The notes beneath the pieces were generated by a model. The model searched no databases and was not told the origin of the DNA. It saw only the letters and a list, made by a program, of their open reading frames with translations. Both the position numbers and the translations under genes were made by a program. Positions 23,942-32,873 of a stretch of DNA of 64,000 nucleotides are shown here, piece after piece. Source of the stretch: an uncultured Prevotellaceae bacterium (lineage in GTDB: Bacteria > Bacteroidota > Bacteroidia > Bacteroidales > Bacteroidaceae); assembly GCA_902792635.1 (NCBI GenBank), contig CADBAG010000005.1, forward strand, positions 63,255 through 127,254. The letters run 5' to 3'. Position 1 is the first letter of the stretch, and each line of letters begins with the position of its first letter.

Positions 23942-26467
23942 TCAGAACGACATCATGAAGTTGAATCTCAGGCCCCACTTATCCACATTCGGCAGATCCT
24001 TGTAGGTCAGGCGACGGACATAATCGACACCGAAGAACTTGAAGATGTTGTGGATGCCGACCATCGCCTCCCAGTAAGGCTTGTTGCTCATGACATGGCT
24101 CTCGGCGGGGAACTGCATGAGGATAGGGTCATTGGGATGAAGCGCCGGGTTGTTCTTGTCCGTCAGATGGCCCCACATGCCCTTGATGCCAACGAACTCA
24201 CGCCACTTGAGTTTCTTGATCAGCGGGATGCGGTTGAAGATCTTACCGTTGAGATCCCACTGGGCGCCCCAGAAGACATAGCGGTCGTTGAGGAACTCCA
24301 TGTTGCGCATGAGGTTGAACGTCTCATCGTTGGCATCAGCGAGATAGGTAAGGCTCACCGGCGGCATGCAGAGCAATGGGAACGGCACCTTGTTCCACTG
24401 CACACGGCCCACGACATGCATGTTGATGTAGCCCCAGGAACCGAGCCACTGCCGTTTGTAGAGTCGCAGCTCCGTCATGTTCGATCGATAGTCGCCGCCT
24501 AAGAGACCCTTGAAGCCGATGGTATGGGTCAGTTCGATGACCGGCTCATCCATGTTGATCGGCCAGCGGCGCTGCTTCGTGTTGATATAGCTCTGATGGG
24601 GATTGAGGCGGATGGTACCCGAGAGCTCCGTCGTGCGGAAGTCGAAGATCTCCGGCATGCCGTTGACAGGGAGGAAGTGGAGGTCACCTGCCACCTTGTC
24701 CTTCTCCGTCTTGAAACTTGCCTTGTAGCTCAGGCCCCAGTCGTTCTCATACTCAAACGAGAACTTCTGCATGTTGTAGAAGTACATCTGGCGGACGGTC
24801 TGAGTGCGGAACGACTCGAAGACGTTATCCTTGTTGTTGACAAGATATTTATCTGCCGGTGACATGAGGTCGTAGGTCGACTCGAACGTGATGTTGCGCA
24901 TCGGGAACTCGAACCACGACTTCTCCTTGCGGTTGAGCGAATAAGTGAGATTCGCATCATAGTACCATTTATGGCTGCTGGCACCATAAGCTGCAAAACC
25001 ACTCAGGAAGAGATGCGGATTGAGGTCTGCCATCGTGCGGCCGGAGACACGCCAGCGGTAGCCGTCGACGAAGTTATGAGAGACGAGCGTGGACACCGGT
25101 CCGAAGTCGAAGTAATCTTTCGAACCCGGTTTGCCTGTCTCAATATAGTTCTCGAAGACCATGCGTGCGATGATGCTCATCCATCCGAAGTTCTTGCTCT
25201 TCGTCATGCGGTAGACGAAATAGTCCATATTGCTCTCTCCGTGCGTCAGCGGCTCCGGACGACTCTCGTTCCAGAAGGCGTCGTTACGGATGCGTGCACT
25301 CGGCTCCTCCTTCGTTGCAGCCTTTCCACGTAGCTCCTTGTCGTCGATGGGATCGAAACTATAGTCGCCGAGCTTCGTACTGCGCACGACAAGCATGCGC
25401 GGCATAATGGACGTAAAGCGCACCTCTGCCTTCATGTTATCGTCAGTGAGCGTCCACTGTCCGTCGGGGAGCTTGGAGAACTTCTGGGTGATGAGCATGT
25501 TGTCAACGAAGTTGACATCGCTCTTCTTTGGGATCTGAAGGATGCACTCCTTGACCTGATAGGCGGAGTCTTTCGTGATATACATCTGTCCTTTGAAACC
25601 GAAGTCCTGCTGGTTGGCGGGATAGAAGAGCACATGGTAGCAGGAGTCGCGGTCGACCTTCACCGTGTCTTCTATATAGAAATGGTAGAAGCTGATTGCC
25701 GTGCGGCCTAAAGGACTCGGGAAGGGATACTGCAGGAGGCGGACGTAGTCGTTGTTGATGTTCACGTCCTGGAACACCTCCTTGAGCACAGTGTTCAGCA
25801 TGTCTCCCGTCTGGAAGATTTTGTTCACACCCGACGAGCGCTTGGCCTCAATGACATCGAGGTCGCGCTTCGGGTCGCGGCGATAGAGATGCTTCGTGAT
25901 CTGCTCGTTGACCATCAACGGCAGCACGAGCTTCGTGGAGTCGAGCGGAGAGCGCTCCACCTGGTCACGGAACCACGGCTTGCGTTTGTGGTTGACGGTG
26001 TCGATCTGGTTTCCAGAGAGCGTTATCTTCTGATATTTCTGAAAAGAATAATAAGGCTTGAGGGAAAGGTCCGTCTCCTTCTTGTGTGCGATGACCTTGC
26101 GCATGAGCTCCACGGCCGGGTTGTTCTTGCGGCTGTAACGCTTGCGGTGCGACTTCACGGTGACACCTTCCAAAGCGATCGACTGTGGCTTGAGCTTCAC
26201 CGTGATGCTGTCGGTGGAACGGCTGAGCGTGACATGCTGCTTGACATATCCCACGCAACTCACGACGATGGCATTGCCCACGTGGCGCGGCAATTCAAAC
26301 TTTCCCTCACCGTCAGTCGTGATGGAATGTTTGAGGTTAGGGAGGAAGATGCTTGCATAAGGTACGCCGTAACCGTCGTCAGCGTCTACCACGACGCCAC
26401 GGATCTGCGCGCTTGCACTGATAAAGAAGAATACTGATAAGACTATGCCTATGAACCGCTTATACAT
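23942..26467 (-). CDS. DUF5686 outer membrane protein with carboxypeptidase-like regulatory domain
   Basis: The 841-residue protein has a signal peptide (FFISASA), then a carboxypeptidase-regulatory-like domain (about 22-100, IRGVVVDADDGYGVPYASIF). A long DUF5686 region follows with many aromatic beta strands and a C-terminus ending in FNFMMSF, consistent with an outer-membrane barrel. The function of the family is not known. It has its own promoter (26502-26510) and is the only gene in its unit. The tail of palindromic element D ends 15 bp from its stop codon. Confidence 0.88.
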   Translation of the reverse strand: MYKRFIGIVLSVFFFISASAQIRGVVVDADDGYGVPYASIFLPNLKHSITTDGEGKFELPRHVGNAIVVSCVGYVKQHVTLSRSTDSITVKLKPQSIALEGVTVKSHRKRYSRKNNPAVELMRKVIAHKKETDLSLKPYYSFQKYQKITLSGNQIDTVNHKRKPWFRDQVERSPLDSTKLVLPLMVNEQITKHLYRRDPKRDLDVIEAKRSSGVNKIFQTGDMLNTVLKEVFQDVNINNDYVRLLQYPFPSPLGRTAISFYHFYIEDTVKVDRDSCYHVLFYPANQQDFGFKGQMYITKDSAYQVKECILQIPKKSDVNFVDNMLITQKFSKLPDGQWTLTDDNMKAEVRFTSIMPRMLVVRSTKLGDYSFDPIDDKELRGKAATKEEPSARIRNDAFWNESRPEPLTHGESNMDYFVYRMTKSKNFGWMSIIARMVFENYIETGKPGSKDYFDFGPVSTLVSHNFVDGYRWRVSGRTMADLNPHLFLSGFAAYGASSHKWYYDANLTYSLNRKEKSWFEFPMRNITFESTYDLMSPADKYLVNNKDNVFESFRTQTVRQMYFYNMQKFSFEYENDWGLSYKASFKTEKDKVAGDLHFLPVNGMPEIFDFRTTELSGTIRLNPHQSYINTKQRRWPINMDEPVIELTHTIGFKGLLGGDYRSNMTELRLYKRQWLGSWGYINMHVVGRVQWNKVPFPLLCMPPVSLTYLADANDETFNLMRNMEFLNDRYVFWGAQWDLNGKIFNRIPLIKKLKWREFVGIKGMWGHLTDKNNPALHPNDPILMQFPAESHVMSNKPYWEAMVGIHNIFKFFGVDYVRRLTYKDLPNVDKWGLRFNFMMSF

Positions 26468-26501
26468 TATTATATTATCTATAAATTTCCTGAAATGCGG
26501 T

Positions 26502-26510
26502 GCAAAGGTA
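26502..26510 (-). promoter_or_regulatory. -7 promoter element of the DUF5686 gene
   Basis: TACCTTTGC on the minus strand, about 35 bp upstream of ATG 26467. Confidence 0.6.
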
Positions 26511-26555
26511 AAAACTTTATTTTAAATATGAGTTTTCGAAAATGCAAAAAACATA

Positions 26556-26587
26556 AAAGGCGCACTATTGTAGACATACGCACCTTT
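26556..26587 (-). terminator. Terminator of the pfs-luxS operon
   Basis: On the minus strand AAAGGTGC and GCGCCTTT form a stem with one G-T wobble, followed by TTTATGTTTTTT. It lies about 60 bp past the luxS stop. Confidence 0.6.
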
Positions 26588-26649
26588 ATTGTATTGTTTT
26601 AGAACATTCTATGTTCTTTTTTCTTTATTCTTTCTTCTTTAGCGAAGCG

Positions 26650-27129
26650 TTAGTGCGGATACTGCATATTCTCCGGCGTCAGATGCTCGAGGACCTCAGT
26701 GAGGAACTTGCGGGCTTCCCACTTCGCCATCGGCAGGTCGTGAAGGAGGTAGTTGCCACAGTCGCGCGGTGCAGCTCCGGGAATCTCACCCTCATAGTCG
26801 GCAATGAACTTGAAGGTGCGACGCATGAGGTCAGCGATGTTCTGAGGCTCAAGGTCGCCACGAAGCAAGAGATAGTTGCCAGTGAGGCATCCCATCGGGC
26901 CCCAATAAATGACGCGGTCTTTCCACTCCGCATCGTTCCGGAGGAAGGTCGCAGCAAGATGCTCGATCGTGTGGAGCGCACCCGGATGAACGACGGGCTC
27001 GCGGTTCGGCTCTTTCATACGGATGTCGAAAGTCGTGACGGTCTCACCGCCAACCTCATCCTTACGGGAGACATAGATACCACGCAGCAGTTTCTCGTGG
27101 TTAATGGTAAATGAAGGAATTTTATTCAT
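26650..27129 (-). CDS. luxS: S-ribosylhomocysteine lyase (AI-2 synthase)
   Basis: Cleaves S-ribosylhomocysteine to homocysteine and 4,5-dihydroxy-2,3-pentanedione, the AI-2 precursor. The 159-residue protein has the metal-binding HTIEH motif near residues 54-58 and the cysteine/histidine context GCLTGNYLL and DLPMAKWE expected of the family. It lies 36 bp downstream of the MTA/SAH nucleosidase gene on the same strand. The two enzymes act in sequence, so the pair is a complete SAH recycling operon. Confidence 0.96.
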   Translation of the reverse strand: MNKIPSFTINHEKLLRGIYVSRKDEVGGETVTTFDIRMKEPNREPVVHPGALHTIEHLAATFLRNDAEWKDRVIYWGPMGCLTGNYLLLRGDLEPQNIADLMRRTFKFIADYEGEIPGAAPRDCGNYLLHDLPMAKWEARKFLTEVLEHLTPENMQYPH

Positions 27130-27149
27130 AACTGTATGATCACTGTTTC

Positions 27150-27164
27150 ACCGCCCCTACGGTG
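27150..27164. repeat. Remnant arm of the GGGGCGGCC palindrome
   Basis: ACCGCCCCTACGGTG in the pfs-luxS gap equals the end of the element at 6691-6702. Only one arm is present. Confidence 0.5.
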
Positions 27165-27165
27165 T

Positions 27166-27858
27166 CTAAATTGCTTGAATAAACGCGCGGGTGACCTCAA
27201 AACTGTCTTCTGCCGCACGGTTCCAGAAATCGAAATATTGCGAAGCCTTGGAGTCTTTCAATGGCACATCGCTGATGACGCGGAAAGAGACGAACGGCGT
27301 CTTGTAGATGAAGCAGGTCTGCGCGATGGAGCAGCTCTCCATATCTACGGCTGTTGCCGTGGGGAAGCGGTTGAGGATGTCCTGCATCTTCTGCCGCGAG
27401 TCGACGAACCAGTCACCACTCACCGTCAGGCCACTCTTGATCTTCTGTCCTTCCGGCATCTTCACGGCTAAGGCTTTCTCAATCAATGCAGCATCAGCCT
27501 TGAAGCGCGGTGGCATGCCAATAATCTGTCCGAAGCTCGCATTGTCGCCACAATAAGCATCGTGGTAGACACACTCTGAAGCCACCACGACATCCAATGG
27601 ATTGAGATCGGTGTCAGCTCCACCCGCACAGCCCGTTGAGATGACGAGGTCGGGATGATAATGGTCGATCATCTCCACGGCACCGATGGCCGAGTTCACT
27701 TTCCCGATGCCACACTGCTGAAGCACCACTTCATGGTTGCCCATGGTCCCTACAACAAAGTCCTTGTGGTTATGCCGTTCTGTCGTGGCATTGTCTAACA
27801 ATGAGCGGAGCTGAGCGAGCTCTTTGTCCATTGCTACTATGATTCCTAACTTTTTCAC
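27166..27858 (-). CDS. mtnN: 5'-methylthioadenosine/S-adenosylhomocysteine nucleosidase
   Basis: Removes adenine from SAH and methylthioadenosine. With the GTG start at 27858 the protein is 230 residues, the normal length, beginning MKKLGIIVAMDKELAQL. Conserved blocks are GIGKVNSAIGAVEMI (about 66-80), STGCAGG (about 88-94) and VDMESCSIAQTCF near 172-184, which holds the ribose-binding Met-Glu. The frame extends upstream to 27963, but a promoter (27881-27889) lies inside that extension. luxS follows in the same operon. Confidence 0.94.
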   Translation of the reverse strand: MKKLGIIVAMDKELAQLRSLLDNATTERHNHKDFVVGTMGNHEVVLQQCGIGKVNSAIGAVEMIDHYHPDLVISTGCAGGADTDLNPLDVVVASECVYHDAYCGDNASFGQIIGMPPRFKADAALIEKALAVKMPEGQKIKSGLTVSGDWFVDSRQKMQDILNRFPTATAVDMESCSIAQTCFIYKTPFVSFRVISDVPLKDSKASQYFDFWNRAAEDSFEVTRAFIQAI

Positions 27859-27874
27859 AACAATAACTTCTATT

Positions 27875-27915
27875 TTGTATGCAAAGTTATGAAAAAATTG
27901 GTACCTTTGCGCCAA
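27875..27915. promoter_or_regulatory. Overlapping divergent promoters (mtnN and yfhO-like gene)
   Basis: Minus strand: TAACTTTGC (27889-27881) with TTG at 27915-27913. Plus strand: TACCTTTGC (27902-27910) with TTG at 27875-27877. The spacers are 23-24 bp, a little long. The two promoters occupy the same DNA, so polymerase binding at one would exclude the other. Confidence 0.55.
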
Positions 27916-27931
27916 AATAAACAGAAAACTT

Positions 27932-30451
27932 ATGAAAACGTTGAAGAAATGCCTGCCAGACATCGTGGCTGTGGTATTGTTTATCGTGTTAGCCGTGGCT
28001 TATTTTGCTCCGGCTGACTTTGAGGGCCGTATCCTCTACCAACACGATGCCTCCGCAGGTGTCGGTGCAGGCCGTGAGGCACAGCAATATCATGACAAGA
28101 CGGGCAAGACAACCCGTTGGACAAATGCACTGTTCAGTGGCATGCCCACCTACCAGTCGTCGCCTTCCTACACGAGCGACAACATTCTCTATCAGGCCAT
28201 CAACCTCTATCATCTGTGGTTGCCTAACTATGTCTGGTTTCTCTTCGCCTATCTCTTAGGCTTCTATATCATGCTCAGAGCCTTCGACTTCAAGCAATAT
28301 CTTGCGGCATTGGGCTCTATCATCTGGGCTTTCTCCAGCTATTTCCTGATCATCATTGCAGCGGGACATATCTGGAAAGTGATGGCCTTAGCTTACCTCC
28401 CGCCAATGATCGGTGGTCTCGTCCTTGCCTACCGCGGCAAATACCTGTGGGGCTTCATCGTGACGGCTATCTTCACGGCTTTTGAGGTCAAGGCCAACCA
28501 TGTGCAGATGACCTATTATTATCTGTTCATCATCCTCTTCATGATTATCGCCTGGCTCGTCATGGCTATCCGCCAGCACTGGATGAAACGCTTCTGGAAA
28601 GCCTCCGGCGTGGCTGCTGCAGCTGCCGTCCTCGGTATCTGTGTCAACCTGCCGAACCTCTATCACACCTGGCAGTATCAGAAAGAGAGCATGCGTGGCA
28701 AGAGCGAGCTCGTGAAGAAGAACACTGCTGAGCAGACGTCGAGTGGCCTCGACCGCGACTATATCACGCAGTGGAGCTATGGCATCGATGAGACGTGGAC
28801 ACTCCTCGTGCCTAATGTCAAAGGTGGTGCCAGTGTTCCTATGGCGAACAACGCGAAGGCCATGGAGAAAGCAGACCCACAATACATGCAGGCTTACCAG
28901 TCGCTTGGACAATACTGGGGTGAGCAGCCGGGAACGAGCGGCCCTGTCTACGTAGGTGCCTTTGTGCTCATGCTCTTCATCCTTGGACTGTTCATCGTGA
29001 AAGGCCCCATGAAGTGGGCGTTCTTAGCTGCTACAGTGCTTTCTATCCTCCTCTCGTGGGGTCATAACTTCATGGGCTTCACCAACTTCTTCATCGATTA
29101 TATTCCACTTTATGCGAAGTTCCGCACGGTGGCGTCGATCCTAGTCATCGCTGAGTTTACGATACCGTTGCTCGCTATGTTAGCGCTGAAGAAGATTATC
29201 GACGAGCCCGACACACTGAAGAAGAACAAGAAATGGTTCTGGGTGTCCTTCGGTCTGACGGGTGGCATTGCGCTGCTCTTCTATGTGGCTCCTACCCTCT
29301 TCTTCCCCAACTATATCTCAACAGCTGAGATGCAGCAGTTCGGACAGATAGCCCAGCAGGGTGCAGAGGCTTCGCAGTTCATCAGTGGATTGGAGGCTAA
29401 CCTCACATCCGTCCGTGAGTATATCTTCACATCAGACGCCCTCCGCTCGTTCATCATCGTGGCTATCGGCACGATCATTCTGCTTCTGTTCTATAAGAAG
29501 AAGCTCAATGCGAAGTTCACCGTGGGCTGCATCGCCCTCCTCTGCCTCGTCGATATGTGGCAGGTAGACAAGCGCTACCTCAACGACGGCATGTTCGTAG
29601 AGAAGAGCGTGCGCGATACACCGCAGCAGATGACGGAGACGGATAAGATCATCCTTCGCGACAAAGGTCTCGACTACCGTGTCTTGAACCTTGCGTCGAA
29701 TACATTCAACGAGAATGAGACGTCTTATTATCATAAGAGCATCGGTGGATATCATGCTGCCAAGCTCCGCCGCTATCAGGAGATGATTGAGGCTTATATC
29801 GCTCCGGAGATGCAGAAGATGATGCCGGCTATCGCTCAGGCTGGCGGCGACATGACGAAAGTCAACGGCGACTCTATCTTCCCGGTGCTCAACATGCTCA
29901 ATACGAAATACTTCATTGTGCCGTTGCAGAACAACCGTACGGTGCCGTTGCAGAACCCGTATATCAATGGCAACGCATGGTATGTGGACAAGCTCTATTA
30001 TGTCGACAATGCCAACGAGGAGATCGACAAGGTTGGCAAGATCAACCTCAAGCATGAGGCTGTGGCTGACAAGAAGTTTGAACAGCAGCTCGGTAAGGCA
30101 GTGACCCAGGACGGTGAGTCGATGGTCACGCTGAAGAGCTATGAGCCTAACCACCTCGTCTATGAGGCGAAGTCGGATAAGGGTGGCGTGCTTGTCTTCT
30201 CCGAGATTTACTATCCGGGATGGACGGCAACGGTCGATGGCAAGAGCGTAGAGCTCGGACGTGTCAACTATATCCTCCGCGCCCTGCAGATCAAAGCGGG
30301 CAAGCATGAGGTCGTGCTCGACTTCCATCCGGCTACGATCCGCGAGACAGAGACGGTCGCTTACGTCGCTTACGCACTCCTCGCCATCCTCATCGCCCTC
30401 GGCATTTATACTGAGTGGAGAAAGAAGAAATCAGCAGTAAACAAAGAATGA
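27932..30451 (+). CDS. YfhO-family membrane protein
   Basis: The 839-residue protein has about a dozen hydrophobic helices (first near residues 10-28, last near 808-828) and a large extracytoplasmic C-terminal part (about 540-800). The family is related to GT-C type glycosyltransferases, and in firmicutes a member glycosylates lipoteichoic acid; the role in Bacteroidota is unknown. Conserved features seen are the N-terminal ALFSGMPTYQ and the C-terminal FSEIYYPGWTATVDGK with VVLDFHP. The stop overlaps the start of the next gene by 4 bp. Confidence 0.88.
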   Translation: MKTLKKCLPDIVAVVLFIVLAVAYFAPADFEGRILYQHDASAGVGAGREAQQYHDKTGKTTRWTNALFSGMPTYQSSPSYTSDNILYQAINLYHLWLPNYVWFLFAYLLGFYIMLRAFDFKQYLAALGSIIWAFSSYFLIIIAAGHIWKVMALAYLPPMIGGLVLAYRGKYLWGFIVTAIFTAFEVKANHVQMTYYYLFIILFMIIAWLVMAIRQHWMKRFWKASGVAAAAAVLGICVNLPNLYHTWQYQKESMRGKSELVKKNTAEQTSSGLDRDYITQWSYGIDETWTLLVPNVKGGASVPMANNAKAMEKADPQYMQAYQSLGQYWGEQPGTSGPVYVGAFVLMLFILGLFIVKGPMKWAFLAATVLSILLSWGHNFMGFTNFFIDYIPLYAKFRTVASILVIAEFTIPLLAMLALKKIIDEPDTLKKNKKWFWVSFGLTGGIALLFYVAPTLFFPNYISTAEMQQFGQIAQQGAEASQFISGLEANLTSVREYIFTSDALRSFIIVAIGTIILLLFYKKKLNAKFTVGCIALLCLVDMWQVDKRYLNDGMFVEKSVRDTPQQMTETDKIILRDKGLDYRVLNLASNTFNENETSYYHKSIGGYHAAKLRRYQEMIEAYIAPEMQKMMPAIAQAGGDMTKVNGDSIFPVLNMLNTKYFIVPLQNNRTVPLQNPYINGNAWYVDKLYYVDNANEEIDKVGKINLKHEAVADKKFEQQLGKAVTQDGESMVTLKSYEPNHLVYEAKSDKGGVLVFSEIYYPGWTATVDGKSVELGRVNYILRALQIKAGKHEVVLDFHPATIRETETVAYVAYALLAILIALGIYTEWRKKKSAVNKE

Positions 30452-31092
30452 AATTGAACTTTAAAATATCTTTATGGAAAGGAGCAATGGCAACAATGCT
30501 GTTGCTCCTCTTTTTGCCAATAGGCACTATAAAAGCAAGCAATGCCTCGGAAGCGCGTGCCATGTTCAACAACGCTTGGCGCATGTTCACCTCACCCAAC
30601 GGGTGCTCATTGGGCTACTCGGTGAACATCATCGGTATCTACAAGACAACAGGTACTATCTGGGTAAAAGGAAAGAGACAACATTATCGGGAGAAACGTT
30701 ATTGGGGATGGTCAGGACCTAAGTATTTTTACAAGGTCGACCTGAAGAAAAGAACAGTAGACTTCCATAACCCAAACTCAAAGAAGCGCGATAAGTATCT
30801 TTCGAAGTTCACCTTCTCTCCCAACGATTACAATTACAGTTGGGCGAACAGCAAGGAAGGTATCGTCATCACGATGGAAGGCAAAGATGGCATCAATAGC
30901 AGTATTAAACATGCCAAGCTTGTGCTTGACCGCCGCACACGCTATCCCATCGCCATCAAGGTTCGCGTGGCATTCTTCTGGACAACGGTGAAGATCAGCA
31001 ATTTCCATCCGGGCATCAGCAACGATGACATCTTCGATTATCCTGCCGCCCGCTTCAAAGGCTTCAAGTTCACGAACCACTGGCCGGAATAA
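30448..31092 (+). CDS. LolA-like exported protein
   Basis: The 214-residue protein has a signal peptide (about residues 8-30, ending IKAS) and a body rich in beta strands. It resembles the LolA-like outer-membrane lipoprotein carrier fold of Bacteroidota: an early SLGYSVNIIG, then GTIWVKGKRQ and YKVDLKKRTVDFHNP. Direct lipoprotein transport is an inference from the fold. ATG 30448 overlaps the YfhO stop (ATGA), which supports this start over a frame opening at 30415. The stop is followed after 15 bp by palindromic element E. Confidence 0.7.
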   Translation: MKLNFKISLWKGAMATMLLLLFLPIGTIKASNASEARAMFNNAWRMFTSPNGCSLGYSVNIIGIYKTTGTIWVKGKRQHYREKRYWGWSGPKYFYKVDLKKRTVDFHNPNSKKRDKYLSKFTFSPNDYNYSWANSKEGIVITMEGKDGINSSIKHAKLVLDRRTRYPIAIKVRVAFFWTTVKISNFHPGISNDDIFDYPAARFKGFKFTNHWPE

Positions 31093-31107
31093 AATAATAT
31101 CAAGTAA

Positions 31108-31242
31108 GCACCTCGGAGAGGTGCCGCTGAGTAGTACCTTTAGTCAGCACCTCGGAGAGGTGCCACTGAGTAGTACCCTTAGTAAGCACCTCGGAGAGGT
31201 GCCACTGAGTAGTACCCTTAGTCAGCACCTCGGAGAGGTGCC
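31108..31242. repeat. Four tandem 39-bp units, each with an 18-bp hairpin
   Basis: GCACCTCGGAGAGGTGCC starts at 31108, 31147, 31186 and 31225, a constant 39-bp period. The 21-bp spacers are nearly identical (one begins with G instead of A, and TCA alternates with TAA at the end). The last unit is fused to element E. Confidence 0.9.
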
Positions 31243-31549
31243 ACATGGTTAGCCCCACGTGAGGCGTAGCCGATACGTGGGGTTTTAGAGCGGTGACGAT
31301 ACGTTGATATCCGGCCTCGAAGAGGGCGAACATGGGCTGGAAGCTGATTAATAACCCTATCTGAGGTTCGCCCTCTCCGAGGCCGACTGGTCAAGATTAA
31401 CCGACCGATCTTAAACCCCAGGTTGCGTCGCTGCGCTCCTTACCTGGGGCTAACCATGTGGCACCTCTCCGAGGTGCTTATTAGCTAACCATATTAGCTA
31501 ATCATGTGCAAACTCTTCGAGGTTATCCCATACCCGAAAATCAGAAGAG
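31225..31549. repeat. Nested palindromic element, copy E
   Basis: Left hairpin is the variant CCCCACGT...ACGTGGGG (31251-31284). Central inverted arms are at 31311-31335 and 31365-31385; the right hairpin CCCCAGGT...ACCTGGGG is at 31414-31451. The outer end is GGCACCTC-TCC-GAGGTGC (31460-31477) followed by a degenerate CTCTTCGAGGTT near 31511-31524, so the right end appears nested. It lies between convergent genes. Confidence 0.85.
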
Positions 31550-31559
31550 ATCAATAAAT

Positions 31560-32360
31560 CTACCCCCTCTGTCTCACTGCTTCGAAGAGCAATATGGCCG
31601 CAGAGACGGAGACGTTGAGCGAGTCGAGCTGTCCCTTCATCGGAATACGGATATGAGCATCGGCGGCATTGCGCCAGATATTCGTGAGACCCGTGGACTC
31701 CGTTCCCATGACGATGGCGGTGCCGCGCTTCATGTCGGTATCATAATAAAGCTTTGAATCTTGAAGCTGGGCGGTCAAAATCTGAATACCCATTTTCTTG
31801 AGGAAAGCAATGCATTCTTCTGAAGAACAAGCCACAGTAGGCACCGTGAAGATCGCGCCTATACTCGAACGAATAAGGTTCGGATTATAAAGGTCTGTCA
31901 AAGGATCGCACACGATGACGGCATCAGCAGCCGCCGCATCAGCAGAGCGCAACACGGCACCAAGGTTGCCGGGTTTCTCGACACGCTCCAAGACCATGAC
32001 AAGTGGATTCTCGGGAAGGTTCAGATCCTCAAGACGCGTCGTCTTCACTTTCATTTGAGCAATGACACCCTCTGTACCTTCACGGTAAGCCACCCGACCA
32101 TAGACCTTCGGAGAGACCTCATAGCCAAGGCCTTCATGCAGCAAAGATAGGATCTCGGCGGCACCCTCGTAGCTCTCAAGGATCTCTGGACAGACAAACA
32201 AGGTGTCGAGTTCATAACCAGAGTGAAGGCAATGAAGCACCTCACGGGCGCCCTCCACGACAAACAATCCTTCCGATTTTCTCTCTGCTGACTTCTGCTG
32301 AAGCAGAATAAGATGTTTGATCTTCGGGTTCTGTGTGCTTGTTATGATTTCCTTTTCCAT
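31560..32360 (-). CDS. TrmH/SpoU-family RNA 2'-O-methyltransferase
   Basis: The 266-residue protein has an N-terminal substrate-binding domain (about 1-100, starting ITSTQNPKIKHLILLQQKSAERKS in two parts) and a C-terminal knotted SPOUT methyltransferase domain. SPOUT motifs are LERVEKPGNLGAVLRSADAA near residues 130-150, AIVMGTESTGL near 217-227 and IPMKGQLDSLNVSVSAAI near 236-254. The family methylates ribose in 23S rRNA or tRNA; the exact site is unknown. It has a consensus promoter at 32382-32412. Confidence 0.92.
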   Translation of the reverse strand: MEKEIITSTQNPKIKHLILLQQKSAERKSEGLFVVEGAREVLHCLHSGYELDTLFVCPEILESYEGAAEILSLLHEGLGYEVSPKVYGRVAYREGTEGVIAQMKVKTTRLEDLNLPENPLVMVLERVEKPGNLGAVLRSADAAAADAVIVCDPLTDLYNPNLIRSSIGAIFTVPTVACSSEECIAFLKKMGIQILTAQLQDSKLYYDTDMKRGTAIVMGTESTGLTNIWRNAADAHIRIPMKGQLDSLNVSVSAAILLFEAVRQRG

Positions 32361-32381
32361 GTCTATGATCTTCTTTTCTCA

Positions 32382-32412
32382 CAAAATTACGAAATACCCA
32401 TCGATTGACCAA
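32382..32412 (-). promoter_or_regulatory. Promoter of the SpoU methyltransferase gene
   Basis: Minus strand TTG (32412-32410), 20 bp, TAATTTTG (32389-32382). Confidence 0.65.
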
Positions 32413-32455
32413 ACTTTTCAGTAACTTTGTCGTCAACAACTTCCAATGATATTTC

Positions 32456-32597
32456 TCACACGGATCTTAAAGATTTTAAAGATGGTTACGCCGCTTCGCG
32501 GCTACACGAACCACTGCATACCTTATAGAGGCGAGCTATAGCATCACCACGTAATCGGCGAAGCCGAAAATCTTTAAGATCTTTAAAATCCGTGTGA
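32456..32597. repeat. Palindromic element with TTAAAGAT-repeat arms
   Basis: Left arm 32456-32483 (TCACACGGATCTTAAAGAT then a second TTAAAGAT) is the inverse of 32570-32597 (ATCTTTAAGATCTTTAAAAT then CCGTGTGA). Inner GC-rich hairpins (GCCGCTTCGCGGC near 32490, GGCGAAGCC near 32557) sit between. No gene. Confidence 0.8.
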
Positions 32598-32608
32598 AAA
32601 AAAACGAG

Positions 32609-32822
32609 CTGTACGGTTGACGTTTTCTCTCGCAGATTTCGCAGATGCGCAGATCTCTGTGACTATCGTCACAAGGCGATCTCGCAGATTTCTCGCGAAA
32701 CCAGTTAATCAGACAAAGGACAACAATAAAAATCTGCGAAATCGAAGAGCTGACGCTCTTAAAATCTGCGGATCAGCGTAATCTGCGAGAGGTCTAAAAA
32801 AGACGCTTTTCAACCGTACAGG
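32609..32822. repeat. Palindromic element with CGCAGAT-repeat arms
   Basis: Outer arms CTGTACGGTTGA (32609-32620) and TCAACCGTACAG (32810-32821), inner arms CTCTCGCAGATT (from 32627) and AATCTGCGAGAG (from 32780), with several CGCAGAT/ATCTGCG units between. It adjoins the previous element and precedes the GSCFA gene by 51 bp. Confidence 0.8.
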
Positions 32823-32873
32823 TCGAAAACAATCCATGAGAAAACAAGAATTATCATCAAGAAAAAAGAGACA

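Noticed and set aside
30415-30447. Upstream start for the LolA-like protein
   Set aside because: It would add 11 charged residues before the signal peptide and lie fully inside the YfhO gene; the ATGA overlap at 30448 is the better start.
31108-31242. Regular repeats with constant spacing that resemble a CRISPR array
   Set aside because: The 21-bp spacers are nearly identical to each other, the repeat is only 18 bp, and no cas gene is present.
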